NCBI RefSeq assembly: GCF_005870085.1
Contig: NZ_SZNM01000008.1
Coordinates: 62,001-126,000 of the forward strand
DNA: 64,000 bases
Direction of reading: 5' to 3'
From: Aquibacillus sediminis
GTDB taxonomy: Bacteria; Bacillota; Bacilli; Bacillales; Amphibacillaceae
Part shown: positions 8,491 to 17,904 of the stretch, one piece after another
Layout of the letters: every line of letters begins with the position of its first letter
Position numbering within the stretch: position 1 is the first letter of the stretch
Translations under genes and position numbers: made by a program
The notes under the pieces: model-generated
What the model saw: only the letters and a program-made list of their open reading frames with translations
Database searches by the model: none
Told to the model about the DNA's origin: nothing

Positions 8491-9441
8491 ATGAAAAAGA
8501 GATACTTAGTTATAATTTTAATCGTTTTAAGTGTTACCTCGGTTTTTATAGGGGTAAGCAACGTCTCACCATTTGATATCTTCCATCTAAACGATGATCA
8601 AAAACAAATCCTACTTGTTAGTCGATTACCGCGTTTAATAAGTATTATTATCGCAGGTATGGGGTTAAGTATTTGTGGTTTGATCATGCAACAATTAAGT
8701 AGAAACAAATTTGTGTCCCCAACGACAGCAGGAACAATGGATTCAGCAAGATTTGGTATATTAGTTTCTTTAATGCTCTTTTCATCTGCAACACCATTAC
8801 AAAAAATGCTTGTTGCTTTTGTGTTTGCATTACTGGGAACATTCATTTTTATGAAAATACTAGATAAGATTAAGTTCAAAGATGCTATTTTTATTCCATT
8901 AGTAGGGTTGATGTTTGGTAATATCGTAGGTTCGATTACGACCTTTTTTGCTTATCAAAATGATTTAATTCAAAACATGTCATCCTGGTTACAGGGAAAT
9001 TTTGCTTTAATTTTACAAGGCAGATATGAAATTATGTACATAAGTATTCCGCTTGTGATCATTGCTTATTTTTATGCGGATCGCTTTACCATCGCTGGGA
9101 TGGGGGAGGAATTCTCAAAAAACTTAGGACTTAATCATAAACAAGCCGTTAACATTGGATTGTTTATTGTAGCCCTAGTGTCTACTATTGTTATTGTAAC
9201 AGTGGGAATGATTCCATTTTTGGGATTAATTATTCCAAATATTGTCACCATGTATCAAGGAGATAATTTAAAGAAAAGTTTGTCACATACCGCATTGTTA
9301 GGTGCCATTTTTGTACTTGCTTGTGATATTTTAGGGCGTATCATCATCTATCCTTATGAAATTGCTATCGGGGTAACAGTTGGAGTTATTGGTAGTGGAA
9401 TCTTTCTGTACTTAGTCATGAGGAGAACAGCATATGAGTAA
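8491..9441 (+). CDS. yclN: Iron-siderophore ABC permease, YclN type
   Basis: A 316-residue FecCD-family permease with eight to nine membrane segments; it forms half of the heterodimeric channel with the next gene. Gene order permease-permease-ATPase-binding protein matches B. subtilis yclNOPQ (also fpbNOPQ), a petrobactin/catecholate importer. Both permeases are closer to this short subfamily than to FhuB/FhuG. The ATG at 8491 (MKKRYLV) is chosen because the upstream TTG at 8422 lies inside the Fur box and lacks a ribosome site. The Fur box implies iron repression. The exact ligand is inferred from synteny. Confidence 0.88.
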   Translation: MKKRYLVIILIVLSVTSVFIGVSNVSPFDIFHLNDDQKQILLVSRLPRLISIIIAGMGLSICGLIMQQLSRNKFVSPTTAGTMDSARFGILVSLMLFSSATPLQKMLVAFVFALLGTFIFMKILDKIKFKDAIFIPLVGLMFGNIVGSITTFFAYQNDLIQNMSSWLQGNFALILQGRYEIMYISIPLVIIAYFYADRFTIAGMGEEFSKNLGLNHKQAVNIGLFIVALVSTIVIVTVGMIPFLGLIIPNIVTMYQGDNLKKSLSHTALLGAIFVLACDILGRIIIYPYEIAIGVTVGVIGSGIFLYLVMRRTAYE

Positions 9442-10381
9442 TAAATTAAAATTAATCATCTTATTCTTGTTGGCGGCAGTCCTAATTTTGCTATTTTTAT
9501 TCATTGACCTCGGTAGTAATTGGGATTATGTATTACCGAGAAGGGTAACGAAAATTTTATCGATTGCTTTAACTGGTGCTGTTATTGCATTTTCGACAAT
9601 TATCTTTCAAACGATTACGAATAACCGGATCCTAACGCCTAGTATTATAGGATTGGATTCACTTTATCTATTAATCCAAACATTTATCATTTTTATATTT
9701 GGATCTGGTAGTTTTGCGGTTTTAAATATTTATTTTAACTTTTTTATAAGTGTAGGGTTAATGATTGTATTTGCTATTCTCTTATATAAGGTGCTTTTCA
9801 AACGAAGTCAAAATATATACTTTCTATTATTAATCGGTTTGATACTAGGTACTTTTTTTGAAAGTATTTCCACCTTTATGCAAGTGTTAATTGATCCGAA
9901 TGAATTTATGATCATTCAAAATAGTATGTTTGCAAGCTTCAACAATGTTAATACCGATTTATTACTGGTTGCATTTATCGTCGTCTTAATCGTAACCGTG
10001 TACTTTTGGAAGTTTATTAAATATTTAGATGTGTTGTCTTTAGGGAAGGAACAAGCGATTAATCTGGGGGTGGATTACGATTATGTAGTAAAACGTATTT
10101 TAATTGTTGTTGCTATTTTAATCTCTGTCGCAACCGCATTAGTTGGTCCAATTACATTCTTAGGGTTATTGGTGGCCAATGTAGCACATGAGTTCTTAAA
10201 AACGTATAAACACAGCTATCTTATTACTGGTTCCGTGTTAATAAGTGTTGTGGCATTGGTTGGTGGGCAATTCATCGTTGAACGAGTATTTACCTTCTCT
10301 ACAACGATCAGTGTCATCATTAACTTCATTGGTGGCGTCTATTTCATATATCTTTTGTTAAAGGAGAATAAATCATGGTAG
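9434..10381 (+). CDS. yclO: Iron-siderophore ABC permease, YclO type
   Basis: A 315-residue hydrophobic FecCD-family permease overlapping the first permease gene by eight bases, with GAGGAG upstream of its ATG. Membrane segments cover the chain. The cytoplasmic coupling region around LSLGKEQAINLGVDY is recognisable as the loop that contacts the ATPase. It is the second half of the importer channel. Tight overlaps on both sides imply a single transcript with translational coupling. Confidence 0.88.
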   Translation: MSNKLKLIILFLLAAVLILLFLFIDLGSNWDYVLPRRVTKILSIALTGAVIAFSTIIFQTITNNRILTPSIIGLDSLYLLIQTFIIFIFGSGSFAVLNIYFNFFISVGLMIVFAILLYKVLFKRSQNIYFLLLIGLILGTFFESISTFMQVLIDPNEFMIIQNSMFASFNNVNTDLLLVAFIVVLIVTVYFWKFIKYLDVLSLGKEQAINLGVDYDYVVKRILIVVAILISVATALVGPITFLGLLVANVAHEFLKTYKHSYLITGSVLISVVALVGGQFIVERVFTFSTTISVIINFIGGVYFIYLLLKENKSW

Positions 10382-11133
10382 TTGTTAACGAAGTGTCCAA
10401 ACAATATGGAAATCAGAATGTAGTGGATAACGTTTCCGTGGAAATTCCTAAAGGACAAATCACTTCCTTTATCGGTCCAAATGGTGCTGGTAAAAGTACG
10501 TTATTATCCATGGTTAGTCGGTTGATTGTTCAAGATGAAGGGGAAATATTACTTGATCAGCAAGAAGTAAACAAGGTGAAGAGCAAGGAGCTTGCCAAAA
10601 AGATTTCTATTTTAAAGCAATCCAATCATATTAATATTCGTTTAACCGTCAGAGAACTCGTTAATTTCGGTCGCTTTCCGTATTCGCAAGGAAGGTTAAA
10701 GAAAGAGGATATTCAATTTGTCGATGAAGCAATTGCATATATGGAATTAGAAGATATTCAAAATAAATACCTTGATCAATTAAGTGGTGGGCAACGTCAA
10801 CGGGCTTATATAGCGATGGTGATTGCCCAAGATACAGAGTATATTTTGCTCGATGAACCATTAAACAATCTCGATATGAAACATTCCGTTCAAATTATGA
10901 AAGTATTAAAACGGTTAGTGAATGAATTAGGCAAAACGGTTGTGATTGTCATTCATGATATAAATTTTGCCTCTGTCTATTCCGATTATATTGTCGCGTT
11001 AAGGGATGGAAAAGTAGTCAAGAAAGGACCTAAAAACGAGATTATTAAAAAAGATGTGTTAAAACAAGTATATGATATGGATATTCAAATCCACGAGATT
11101 GACCAATGTAATATTTGTTTGTATTTCTCATAA
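10375..11133 (+). CDS. yclP: Iron-siderophore ABC transporter ATP-binding protein, YclP type
   Basis: A 252-residue ABC ATPase: Walker A GPNGAGKST, signature LSGGQRQR, Walker B ILLDEPLNNLD and switch His in VIHDINFA. It powers siderophore uptake through the YclN/YclO channel. AAGGAG precedes the ATG, which overlaps the previous gene by seven bases. The C-terminus QIHEIDQCNICLYFS is of the YclP type. Confidence 0.9.
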   Translation: MVVVNEVSKQYGNQNVVDNVSVEIPKGQITSFIGPNGAGKSTLLSMVSRLIVQDEGEILLDQQEVNKVKSKELAKKISILKQSNHINIRLTVRELVNFGRFPYSQGRLKKEDIQFVDEAIAYMELEDIQNKYLDQLSGGQRQRAYIAMVIAQDTEYILLDEPLNNLDMKHSVQIMKVLKRLVNELGKTVVIVIHDINFASVYSDYIVALRDGKVVKKGPKNEIIKKDVLKQVYDMDIQIHEIDQCNICLYFS

Positions 11134-11143
11134 TGTTGTTTTT

Positions 11144-11280
11144 AACCTTCAAGTGATAAAGTCTCGAGGTATCCAAGATGAAAACTCAGGTGGATAGTGG
11201 GCCCTTTATAAGAATAACTATCCAAAAGGGTATAATGTTGGTATCCTGAAGAGCATTCCAAGTTCTGGTTGCTTGAAGTT
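11144..11280 (+). other. Predicted structured intercistronic RNA between yclP and yclQ
   Basis: The 183-base gap holds a closing helix (TTCAAG 11148-11153 with CTTGAA 11272-11277, extendable by AAC/GTT) around an inner hairpin with arms GGATAGT (11192-11198) and ACTATCC (11216-11222). No T run follows, so it is not a simple terminator. It may set expression of the binding protein relative to the channel. I recognise no Rfam class. Confidence 0.5.
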
Positions 11281-11316
11281 TATAAAAAAATAAATAAATT
11301 CACGAGGTGATTCAAA

Positions 11317-12255
11317 ATGTATAAAAAATATTTACTTATAGCTTCACTTTTTGCATTAATCCTATTTACCGCTGCATGTGGCAATAATAGCGGGGAAGCA
11401 ACAACAGCTGAGCCAGAAGAAACCATTACGGTAACACACGAATTAGGAGAAACACCAGTGCCACTAAATCCAGAAAAAGTTGTCGTCTTTGACTACGGTA
11501 CATTAGATTCATTAGATCAATTAGGAATTGAAATAGCTGCGGTACCACAAGATAGTTTACCATCCTATCTTGCTAAATATGAAGATGCAAACTATGAAAA
11601 CGCAGGTGGCATAAAAGAGCCTGATTTTGAAAAATTAAGTGAGATTGATCCTGATCTTATTATCATTTCAGGTAGACAACAGGAATCTTATGAAGAATTA
11701 AGTGAGTTAGCACCTACCATTTATTCTGGTATAGATACAACAAGGTATATGGAATCATACAAAGAAAATGCTGAAATTCTAGGTCAAATTTTTGGGAAAG
11801 AAGAGGAGGTAGAAGCAGAACTAGCTGAAGTAGAAGCGTCCATTGAAGAGTTGAATGAACAAATAACAGCTGAAGATAAAAATGGGTTAGTTATTTTAAC
11901 AAACGATGGTGGTATTAACGCATATGGTCCTGGTTCAAGATTTGGTATTATTCATGATGAGTTTGGTATTAACCCTGTTGATGATACAATTGAAGCATCC
12001 ACACACGGGCAAAACATTTCGTTTGAATATATTTCAGAGAAGGATCCAGATTACTTATTTGTTGTCGATCGTAATGCAGTAGTAGGTGGAGAGTCTTCAG
12101 CAGAACAAGCACTTGATAATCCATTGGTTCAAAAAACAAAAGCCTACCAAAATGATAATATTATTTATTTAAATCCTGATTACTGGTACCTTTCAGGTGG
12201 AGGATTACTATCCGTTTCCGAAATGGTAAAAGAAATGGCTGAAAAAGTACAATAA
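11317..12255 (+). CDS. yclQ: Siderophore-binding lipoprotein, YclQ type
   Basis: A 312-residue class III periplasmic-binding-type lipoprotein. The signal peptide ends at lipobox FTAAC (Cys21). The mature part has two lobes joined by a long helix containing the Glu-rich stretch around residues 160-190. It captures ferri-siderophore outside the membrane and delivers it to YclNO. The last-gene position follows yclNOPQ order. GAGGTGA lies upstream of the ATG. The 183-base structured gap before it is unusual for the tight operon. Confidence 0.9.
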   Translation: MYKKYLLIASLFALILFTAACGNNSGEATTAEPEETITVTHELGETPVPLNPEKVVVFDYGTLDSLDQLGIEIAAVPQDSLPSYLAKYEDANYENAGGIKEPDFEKLSEIDPDLIIISGRQQESYEELSELAPTIYSGIDTTRYMESYKENAEILGQIFGKEEEVEAELAEVEASIEELNEQITAEDKNGLVILTNDGGINAYGPGSRFGIIHDEFGINPVDDTIEASTHGQNISFEYISEKDPDYLFVVDRNAVVGGESSAEQALDNPLVQKTKAYQNDNIIYLNPDYWYLSGGGLLSVSEMVKEMAEKVQ

Positions 12256-12257
12256 CT

Positions 12258-12294
12258 AAAAACTACCTTTCATTTTTGAAAGGTAGTTTTTTTG
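12258..12294 (+). terminator. Terminator of yclNOPQ
   Basis: Arms AACTACCTTTCA/TGAAAGGTAGTT followed by seven T. Confidence 0.9.
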
Positions 12295-12316
12295 TGGGAT
12301 AAGGCCCTGTCCATAG

Positions 12317-12345
12317 TTGACTTTTGTGTAAGAGAATTTTACTAT
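12317..12345 (+). promoter_or_regulatory. Candidate SigA promoter upstream of the chemoreceptor
   Basis: TTGACT (12317-12322), 17-base spacer, TACTAT (12340-12345). I found no convincing SigD-type promoter in the 12295-12584 gap. The rest of that gap shows no further structure. Confidence 0.55.
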
Positions 12346-12584
12346 TAAACTAACAATATCTAATTCATAAGTACTATTTGTTTAAAAGGAATGCCTTAGC
12401 GTCGGTTGATCGTTTTTTGGAGTTGGGAGGTAATATAAAAATCCATTTTTGTGCTGGAAAGTATAACTGTGATAAGCAAGGTGGATAATGAGGATTCATT
12501 CTTGTGAAGCATAAACCAACATACATAAACTTGAATTTTTATTATCCATCCAGATTAAACCTTACAAATAGGAGTGTGGTTGGG

Positions 12585-14282
12585 ATGGGTAAGTTTTTTA
12601 AGGTGAAAACATTACGTACAAAAATCTTGTTTGGTTTCTTAGTAGTTGTATTTTTAACGTTAGCTTATGGGATATTCAATTTTTTTATGTCCTCACATAC
12701 TAACCAACAAACAGCAGAAATCGTAGAAAAGGAGATACCACTGCTTTTAGCAGATGAGCAGTTGGGATTTAATATTTCTGAACGTATTAGTGCTGTTCGT
12801 GGGTATGTATTACAAGGGAACGAAGAATACAAACAGCAATTTCAACTATTAACAGACGAAAGTAGACAACTAGAGCAAGAGGCGCTGGCATTGAGTAACG
12901 ATTCTCAGCTCCAAGAACTAGTGAATAAAAGTCACGAGTGGGAAAAAGATGTACAGGAAATGGTGTTTGAGCCATATGACCAAGACAGAGTTGGTTTAGC
13001 AGAAGGAAATCTTGCCCAAGTTGTTAAGCCAGTTGCTGATGAATTAAAGGCAGGGTTTAAAGAGTTAGTTTCTAATCGTGAAGATTTAATTATCGAGTCT
13101 GGTAATGATTTGTTAGCGAATAGTAACTCTTCTATTGTTGTTGGTATTATCCTATCTACTCTTGTTTTAATTGCTGGTGTCGTGATTGCTTTATATGTTT
13201 CTTCTGTGATCACAAAGCCGATTGCACAAGTGAAAGAACGGATGAATGTAATTGCTAAAGGAGATTTGAAAAGTAAAGCGCTTACTTATAAAGGGGATGA
13301 TGAAGTAGGAGAGTTAGTGTATGCAACCAATCAAATGAACGAAAATGTGCAAAGGTTGTTGTCCGAAATCAATGATGTTTCAGAGGCTGTATCAGAAAAA
13401 AGTGAAGAATTAACACAATCAGCAAATCAAGTAACAGAGGGAAGTAATCAAATCGCATCAACTATGCAAGAGTTGTCATCAGGTACTGAATCACAAGCAA
13501 ATACGACAAGCGAACTTGCTCACACCATGGCTAATTTTGGTGAAAAGGTAACAGATGCAAATCAAACTGGGGAACGAGTTTATCGATATTCTGAGGATGT
13601 TTTACAGTTAACAAATTCTGGTAGCCAATTAATGAAAGAATCGGTTAAACAAATGGAAAAGATTGACCAAATTGTTCAAGAAGGTGTAGAAAAGGTGAAC
13701 GGTTTGGATCGTCAATCACAAGAAATTACCAAGCTTGTTTCTGTCATTAAAGATATTGCGGATCAAACGAATTTGTTAGCGCTTAACGCTGCGATTGAGG
13801 CTGCACGGGCAGGTGAACATGGAAAAGGATTTGCAGTTGTTGCAGATGAAGTTCGGAAGCTTGCAGAACAAGTTGCGGATTCGGTTGCAGACATTACTCA
13901 AATTGTCAATCGTATTCAAAATGAGTCAAGTATTGTTAGTACTTCACTAAAAGGTGGTTATCAAGAAGTGGAAAAAGGCACGGAACAAATGATAACAACT
14001 GGTGAAACATTTGAAAAAATACGTTTATCAATGACGGAAATGGCAAATGGAGTGCAAACAATATCCAATTATTTAATAAAAATGGAACAAAATAGTGATT
14101 CAATCAATAAATCGATTGAAGAGATTGCAGCTGTTTATGAACAGTCAGCAGCTGGAATCCAACAAACATCAGCATCGATTGAACAAACACATAGTTCAAT
14201 GGAAGAAGTGGCCAGTAGTTCGGATGAACTTGCAGATAATGCTGAACAGTTAAACCGACTAATAGAGAGGTTTAATGTGTGA
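12585..14282 (+). CDS. Methyl-accepting chemotaxis protein
   Basis: A 565-residue chemoreceptor: membrane segment at about residues 15-35, an extracytoplasmic four-helix-bundle type sensor of about 150 residues with an [11 protein letters not shown] block, a second membrane segment near residue 185, HAMP, and the complete signalling domain with hairpin tip [20 protein letters not shown]. It couples to CheA/CheW. The ATG at 12585 (MGKFFKV) is chosen because AGGAG is ten bases upstream; the GTG at 12504 would add 27 residues with no ribosome site. The four-helix sensor often binds small amino or organic acids, but no ligand can be named. Confidence 0.9.
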   Translation: MGKFFKVKTLRTKILFGFLVVVFLTLAYGIFNFFMSSHTNQQTAEIVEKEIPLLLADEQLGFNISERISAVRGYVLQGNEEYKQQFQLLTDESRQLEQEALALSNDSQLQELVNKSHEWEKDVQEMVFEPYDQDRVGLAEGNLAQVVKPVADELKAGFKELVSNREDLIIESGNDLLANSNSSIVVGIILSTLVLIAGVVIALYVSSVITKPIAQVKERMNVIAKGDLKSKALTYKGDDEVGELVYATNQMNENVQRLLSEINDVSEAVSEKSEELTQSANQVTEGSNQIASTMQELSSGTESQANTTSELAHTMANFGEKVTDANQTGERVYRYSEDVLQLTNSGSQLMKESVKQMEKIDQIVQEGVEKVNGLDRQSQEITKLVSVIKDIADQTNLLALNAAIEAARAGEHGKGFAVVADEVRKLAEQVADSVADITQIVNRIQNESSIVSTSLKGGYQEVEKGTEQMITTGETFEKIRLSMTEMANGVQTISNYLIKMEQNSDSINKSIEEIAAVYEQSAAGIQQTSASIEQTHSSMEEVASSSDELADNAEQLNRLIERFNV

Positions 14283-14286
14283 AGAT

Positions 14287-14320
14287 AAGGGATCAGATTT
14301 GAAGAATCTGATCCCTTTTT
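14287..14320. terminator. Bidirectional terminator
   Basis: Perfect arms GGGATCAGATT/AATCTGATCCC with A and T tails, between convergent genes. Confidence 0.92.
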
Positions 14321-14322
14321 AC

Positions 14323-14955
14323 TTAGGATGCTAGCTGCTTTTTTTGTTTTGAAAAAGTGTTTGTAATTAATTTTATATATGGTATAAATGTCTTGATTAG
14401 TACACCAGTTACTAAACCATTAATCAATGTGCCGATCCCGATTGCTCCATCAAAAAAGAATGCGATGACCACAAGAATAATACTAATAAGTGCTCGAGAA
14501 TATGTGAAACTCCATCCAGTTAAATCTGATAGAACAACCATCGAACTGTCTAATGGGTTAGGAGCAATTGATGATTGTAAATAGGTTGCGATGCCAATGC
14601 CAGTGAATACAATTCCTAATCCCAAACTAACCGATTGTCCAACCCAAGAATGGAGGATAATCCAACCGTCTAGTACAAATAACCAAAAATCAATACCGAC
14701 TCCAGTAATTAAAGAAGTTAATAGTGCAACATATTCTGGTTTTGCTTTCGATACGACCGCATTACCTAATACCATTGTTAAACCAACAACAACTTCCCAA
14801 CTTCCAATTGTAAGCCCAAATGTCCGATGTAAACCAACTAATAAGGCATCATAGGGAGATGCACCTAGTTGAGATATAATGGTTAATGAAATTCCCAGCG
14901 ACAGAATAAGAATGCCGATGATATAGAAATGAATTCCTGCACGAATTAGCTTCAT
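14323..14955 (-). CDS. YczE/YyaS/YitT-family membrane protein
   Basis: A 210-residue integral membrane protein with five to six hydrophobic segments and the family signatures LGASPYDALLVGL and ATYLQSSIAPNPLDSSM. The B. subtilis YczE relative affects lipopeptide production by an unknown mechanism; no activity can be assigned here. The ATG at 14955 follows GGGAAG; the in-frame start at 14997 has no ribosome site. Monocistronic. Confidence 0.85.
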   Translation of the reverse strand: MKLIRAGIHFYIIGILILSLGISLTIISQLGASPYDALLVGLHRTFGLTIGSWEVVVGLTMVLGNAVVSKAKPEYVALLTSLITGVGIDFWLFVLDGWIILHSWVGQSVSLGLGIVFTGIGIATYLQSSIAPNPLDSSMVVLSDLTGWSFTYSRALISIILVVIAFFFDGAIGIGTLINGLVTGVLIKTFIPYIKLITNTFSKQKKQLAS

Positions 14956-15071
14956 GTGTACACTTCCCTTACATGATGTTATACAGTCACTTTTCATACT
15001 ATATCAAAGGTGGAACAGAAAAGGAACCATTGTGAATTTTTAACGTGTTCTTCGAAATGCTTTTATTTTAT

Positions 15072-15217
15072 CCTGGTGTAACCGTCCGCAAGACTCCGAC
15101 TTACATTCTACAAGGTAAAACCATAGTAGATAAGTGAGGGGGCCCAGGTTTCTTCTTGCGGTACTAACAATCAGTGTGAGGGAAAGAACCACCCACTGAT
15201 TGGAGGTTTTCATGGAT
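15072..15217 (+). repeat. Structured intergenic repeat, family C, copy 1
   Basis: Outer arms CCGCAAG/CTTGCGG (15086-15092 and 15155-15161), an inner stem ACTTA/TAAGT, then a second hairpin AATCAGTG/CACTGATT (15169-15176 and 15194-15201). It shares the order CCGT..., CTAACA, CAGTG...CACTG, TTGGAG with the copy at 31852. It sits just upstream of the M14 peptidase gene. Confidence 0.65.
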
Positions 15218-15281
15218 CACAATGTTATATAATTATTTTGACTTCGCATATATATGGTAGAGAAATGGGAAGGTGATGGTC

Positions 15282-16208
15282 ATGAAAGCTATTGTTAATC
15301 CAAAGCAGGTATATTCTTATACACAAATGCAACAAGATATCGAACTATTACAACAAGGGTACCCAAGTTTGATCAATGTTGAAACAATTGGTAAGTCAGT
15401 TGATGGGCGCTCAATTTATGCGTTAAAGCTAGGAAATGGGAACCGCGAAATTTTTATGAATGGCGCTCATCATGCAAGAGAGTGGTTAACAACAAGTGTT
15501 CTAATGCAGATGATTGATGTGTATTGTCAAGCCTATGTGCAAAACTCGACTATCGGTGATTATGATCCTCAACAAATTTTTACCAATAGTTGTATTTGGT
15601 TTGTGCCGATGGTCAATCCAGATGGTGTGATGTTAGTACAACAAGGATATCAAACTGCTAAAAATCCAGAACGAGTAATACAGATTAACGGTGGAAATAA
15701 AGATTTTAGTGCATGGAAGGCAAATATATCCGGGGTAGATTTAAACCGACAATATCCAGCTGGATGGGAAGATATTCAAGATAATCCAGGAAAGCCACAA
15801 CCCTCCATGTATAAAGGTCCCCATCCGCTTAGTGAACCTGAGACACAAGCCATTCATCGTTTCACACTCAAACACGATTTTGAAATGGCGATATCGTATC
15901 ATTCTTCTGGTGAAGAATTGTTTTGGCAATATAAAAGTACAGGAAGTTTAAAAAGAAAAACGAGAAGCATCGCACAAAAAATTAGTGACAAAACGGGATA
16001 TCAATTAGTCGATCCAGGTCCTAATCCAAGTGGGGGCGGGTATACAGACTGGTTTCTTGAAGTGATGCAAAAACCAGCAATTACACCGGAAATTTCACCG
16101 CTAGTTGGACCAAGACCAGTACCATTAGAAAATTACGATAAAATTTGGAATGATCATAAAGAAATCGGATTAATGCTTGCTCAAGAAATTCTTAAAAAAT
16201 TTGAATAA
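15282..16208 (+). CDS. M14-family zinc carboxypeptidase
   Basis: A 308-residue peptidase with zinc ligands His64 and Glu67 in HHAREW, third ligand His207 in SYHSSGE, the substrate-binding GVDLNRQYPAGW block, and catalytic Glu270 in TPEISP. It resembles the Bacillus gamma-D-glutamyl-diamino acid endopeptidase I/YqgT group, which trims muropeptides, but it lacks LysM domains and a signal peptide and is probably cytosolic or forespore-acting. The ATG at 15282 is chosen because AAGGTG (15270-15275) is six bases away; the earlier GTG/ATG lie inside that site. Substrate is inferred. Confidence 0.87.
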   Translation: MKAIVNPKQVYSYTQMQQDIELLQQGYPSLINVETIGKSVDGRSIYALKLGNGNREIFMNGAHHAREWLTTSVLMQMIDVYCQAYVQNSTIGDYDPQQIFTNSCIWFVPMVNPDGVMLVQQGYQTAKNPERVIQINGGNKDFSAWKANISGVDLNRQYPAGWEDIQDNPGKPQPSMYKGPHPLSEPETQAIHRFTLKHDFEMAISYHSSGEELFWQYKSTGSLKRKTRSIAQKISDKTGYQLVDPGPNPSGGGYTDWFLEVMQKPAITPEISPLVGPRPVPLENYDKIWNDHKEIGLMLAQEILKKFE

Positions 16209-16249
16209 AGTGTTTGTAAGGTTTTAAAGAACTATGTTTGTTGGTGAAG

Positions 16250-16293
16250 AACATTCAGTGTGAGTGAATGCACTCTCACTGATTTAATTTTTC
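16250..16293 (+). terminator. Terminator of the M14 gene
   Basis: 12-bp arms with one mismatch (16255-16266 and 16271-16282), then TTTAATTTTT. Confidence 0.75.
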
Positions 16294-16366
16294 CTTGTTG
16301 TTAGCCCACACCAATCGCTCTTCTCACTAATACACTGCATTAGTTGTGTTAGTGGGAGGGGTTGAG

Positions 16367-17308
16367 TTGAATAGAAAACCTATTTTTCCAATAGCTGTTG
16401 TTATCACTATTGTGGTTATTCCTTTCATTCACTATTTATTTAGTGATCAGAATGAGCTACAGACTCCCAGTACAGAACAACCTGTTAGTAACCAAGAGCA
16501 AAATTTGAATCAGTCAAACAATCAAGATGAACAAGAACAATCAGGAGAGCAACAGAATCAAGAGGAACAACAGGGCCAAGCAGAAGGAGAAAATAATCAA
16601 CAAGGAACGGATGAACAAAGGGATGATCAACAGTCAAATCAGGAACAACAACAAAACCAACAGCAAGATGACCAAATTGTATGGGGAGTTGATTCAGCCA
16701 GCTATACCGATCAGTCCATGTATGAATGTGTGAAAGAGAACTTTGGTCAACCATCTGTTTGGGGCCGTTATTTAGGAACAAAAGAAGATGTATCTATAGG
16801 CTTAGATCAAGCAGAGGTTGAATTATTGCATGAAAATGACGTGCGTATTCTTGTTATTTATAACCACTTTAATGATGCTAGGGGATATGAACGAGGAATT
16901 GAAGAAGCAGAACGTGCGATAAATATGGCAAGTGAGTTAGGTATACCAAATGGTGTTGGTTTGTTTGCAGATATTGAACCTAGTTACCCTGTAGATCACG
17001 AGTTTATTCAAGGTTGGTATGACACAATTGAATCGTCAAACTATCAAGTTGGGCTTTATGGTGTGTTTGATGAAGGTTCGGAGTTAGTTTCTGCCTACAA
17101 TGCAACCAATCAAGAAGCACAAGAGAATACCGTTGTGTGGACAGCGTATCCCCAGAAAGAAATAACCACAAAAGAAAATGCCCCATCATATGCACCACAA
17201 GGACCGGATGCTTCATTATTATATGGATGGCAATATGCCATCGAGTCAGAGAAGTGCAACATTGACACGAACTTATTCCAACAAGAAATAAACGAGTATC
17301 TTTGGTGA
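16367..17308 (+). CDS. Membrane-anchored DUF1906 (glycoside-hydrolase-like) protein
   Basis: A 313-residue protein: N-terminal membrane segment (about residues 5-23), a highly Gln/Asn/Glu-rich disordered linker (about 30-103), then a C-terminal DUF1906/Rv2525c-like TIM-barrel domain starting at IVWGVDSASY, with acidic barrel-end residues in GLFADIEPSYP and YGWQYA. Related domains resemble GH25 lysozymes and often sit in cell-wall-active proteins. Enzyme activity here is inference. The TTG at 16367 is preferred to the GTG at 16346 because GGGAGG lies seven bases upstream and the upstream residues are non-conserved. Monocistronic. Confidence 0.8.
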   Translation: MNRKPIFPIAVVITIVVIPFIHYLFSDQNELQTPSTEQPVSNQEQNLNQSNNQDEQEQSGEQQNQEEQQGQAEGENNQQGTDEQRDDQQSNQEQQQNQQQDDQIVWGVDSASYTDQSMYECVKENFGQPSVWGRYLGTKEDVSIGLDQAEVELLHENDVRILVIYNHFNDARGYERGIEEAERAINMASELGIPNGVGLFADIEPSYPVDHEFIQGWYDTIESSNYQVGLYGVFDEGSELVSAYNATNQEAQENTVVWTAYPQKEITTKENAPSYAPQGPDASLLYGWQYAIESEKCNIDTNLFQQEINEYLW

Positions 17309-17318
17309 TCATTATACT

Positions 17319-17359
17319 AAGAGTGAGAGCAATAAACGGTTTGCTCTCACTCTTTATTT
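17319..17359. terminator. Bidirectional terminator
   Basis: 14-bp arms 17319-17332 and 17341-17354 with A/T tails between convergent genes. Confidence 0.92.
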
Positions 17360-17811
17360 TTGTTTGTGTTATGATGTCGTTTAATATAATCTTTGTCAGG
17401 GTTCTCTTCAGCAAATTCGGTTTGGGCATTCATTCTTCGATTCTCTAAATAAATCTCGTCATGATCATGCGGGGTTTGATTATTGACATAAATATGAAAC
17501 ACAGCCTCTGTACAAGCGATAAAAAAGGCTGTAAACAAAGCTGTTGGTACGATCCCAAATTCAGGTGCAAAAAACAACAGGCCTAAAATCCATAATGATA
17601 AAAAGGCTAAACCAAAATCTGCAATGGTAGCAAATAAATTACCAAAACGAGGTAGGATAAATAAATCACCAACGACATATGCAACAGCAGTTACAAGTAA
17701 ACTAATGATAAACATATCAGTAAGTGATGCTCCACCAAATATTCCAAACATTGAAAAGACAATGGTACCAATAATGAGAAATTTAATACCAATGGTCTTG
17801 AAATGGTTCAT
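17347..17811 (-). CDS. YndM-like membrane protein (DUF2512)
   Basis: A 154-residue protein with four hydrophobic segments in the first 110 residues and a hydrophilic charged tail. The pattern, including TAVAYVVGDLFILPRFGN, matches the DUF2512/YndM family of Bacillus; the function is unknown. AGGAGGT lies six bases before the ATG. Its stop is inside the shared terminator. Confidence 0.82.
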   Translation of the reverse strand: MNHFKTIGIKFLIIGTIVFSMFGIFGGASLTDMFIISLLVTAVAYVVGDLFILPRFGNLFATIADFGLAFLSLWILGLLFFAPEFGIVPTALFTAFFIACTEAVFHIYVNNQTPHDHDEIYLENRRMNAQTEFAEENPDKDYIKRHHNTNKNKE

Positions 17812-17904
17812 TTCTTGACCTCCTATTCGTAAGTTAGCCTTATTATTTGTTAGTAGAAGAGAAATAAAGCATGTTTTGTTCGGTAAGTTATTCCAATGAC
17901 CCTT

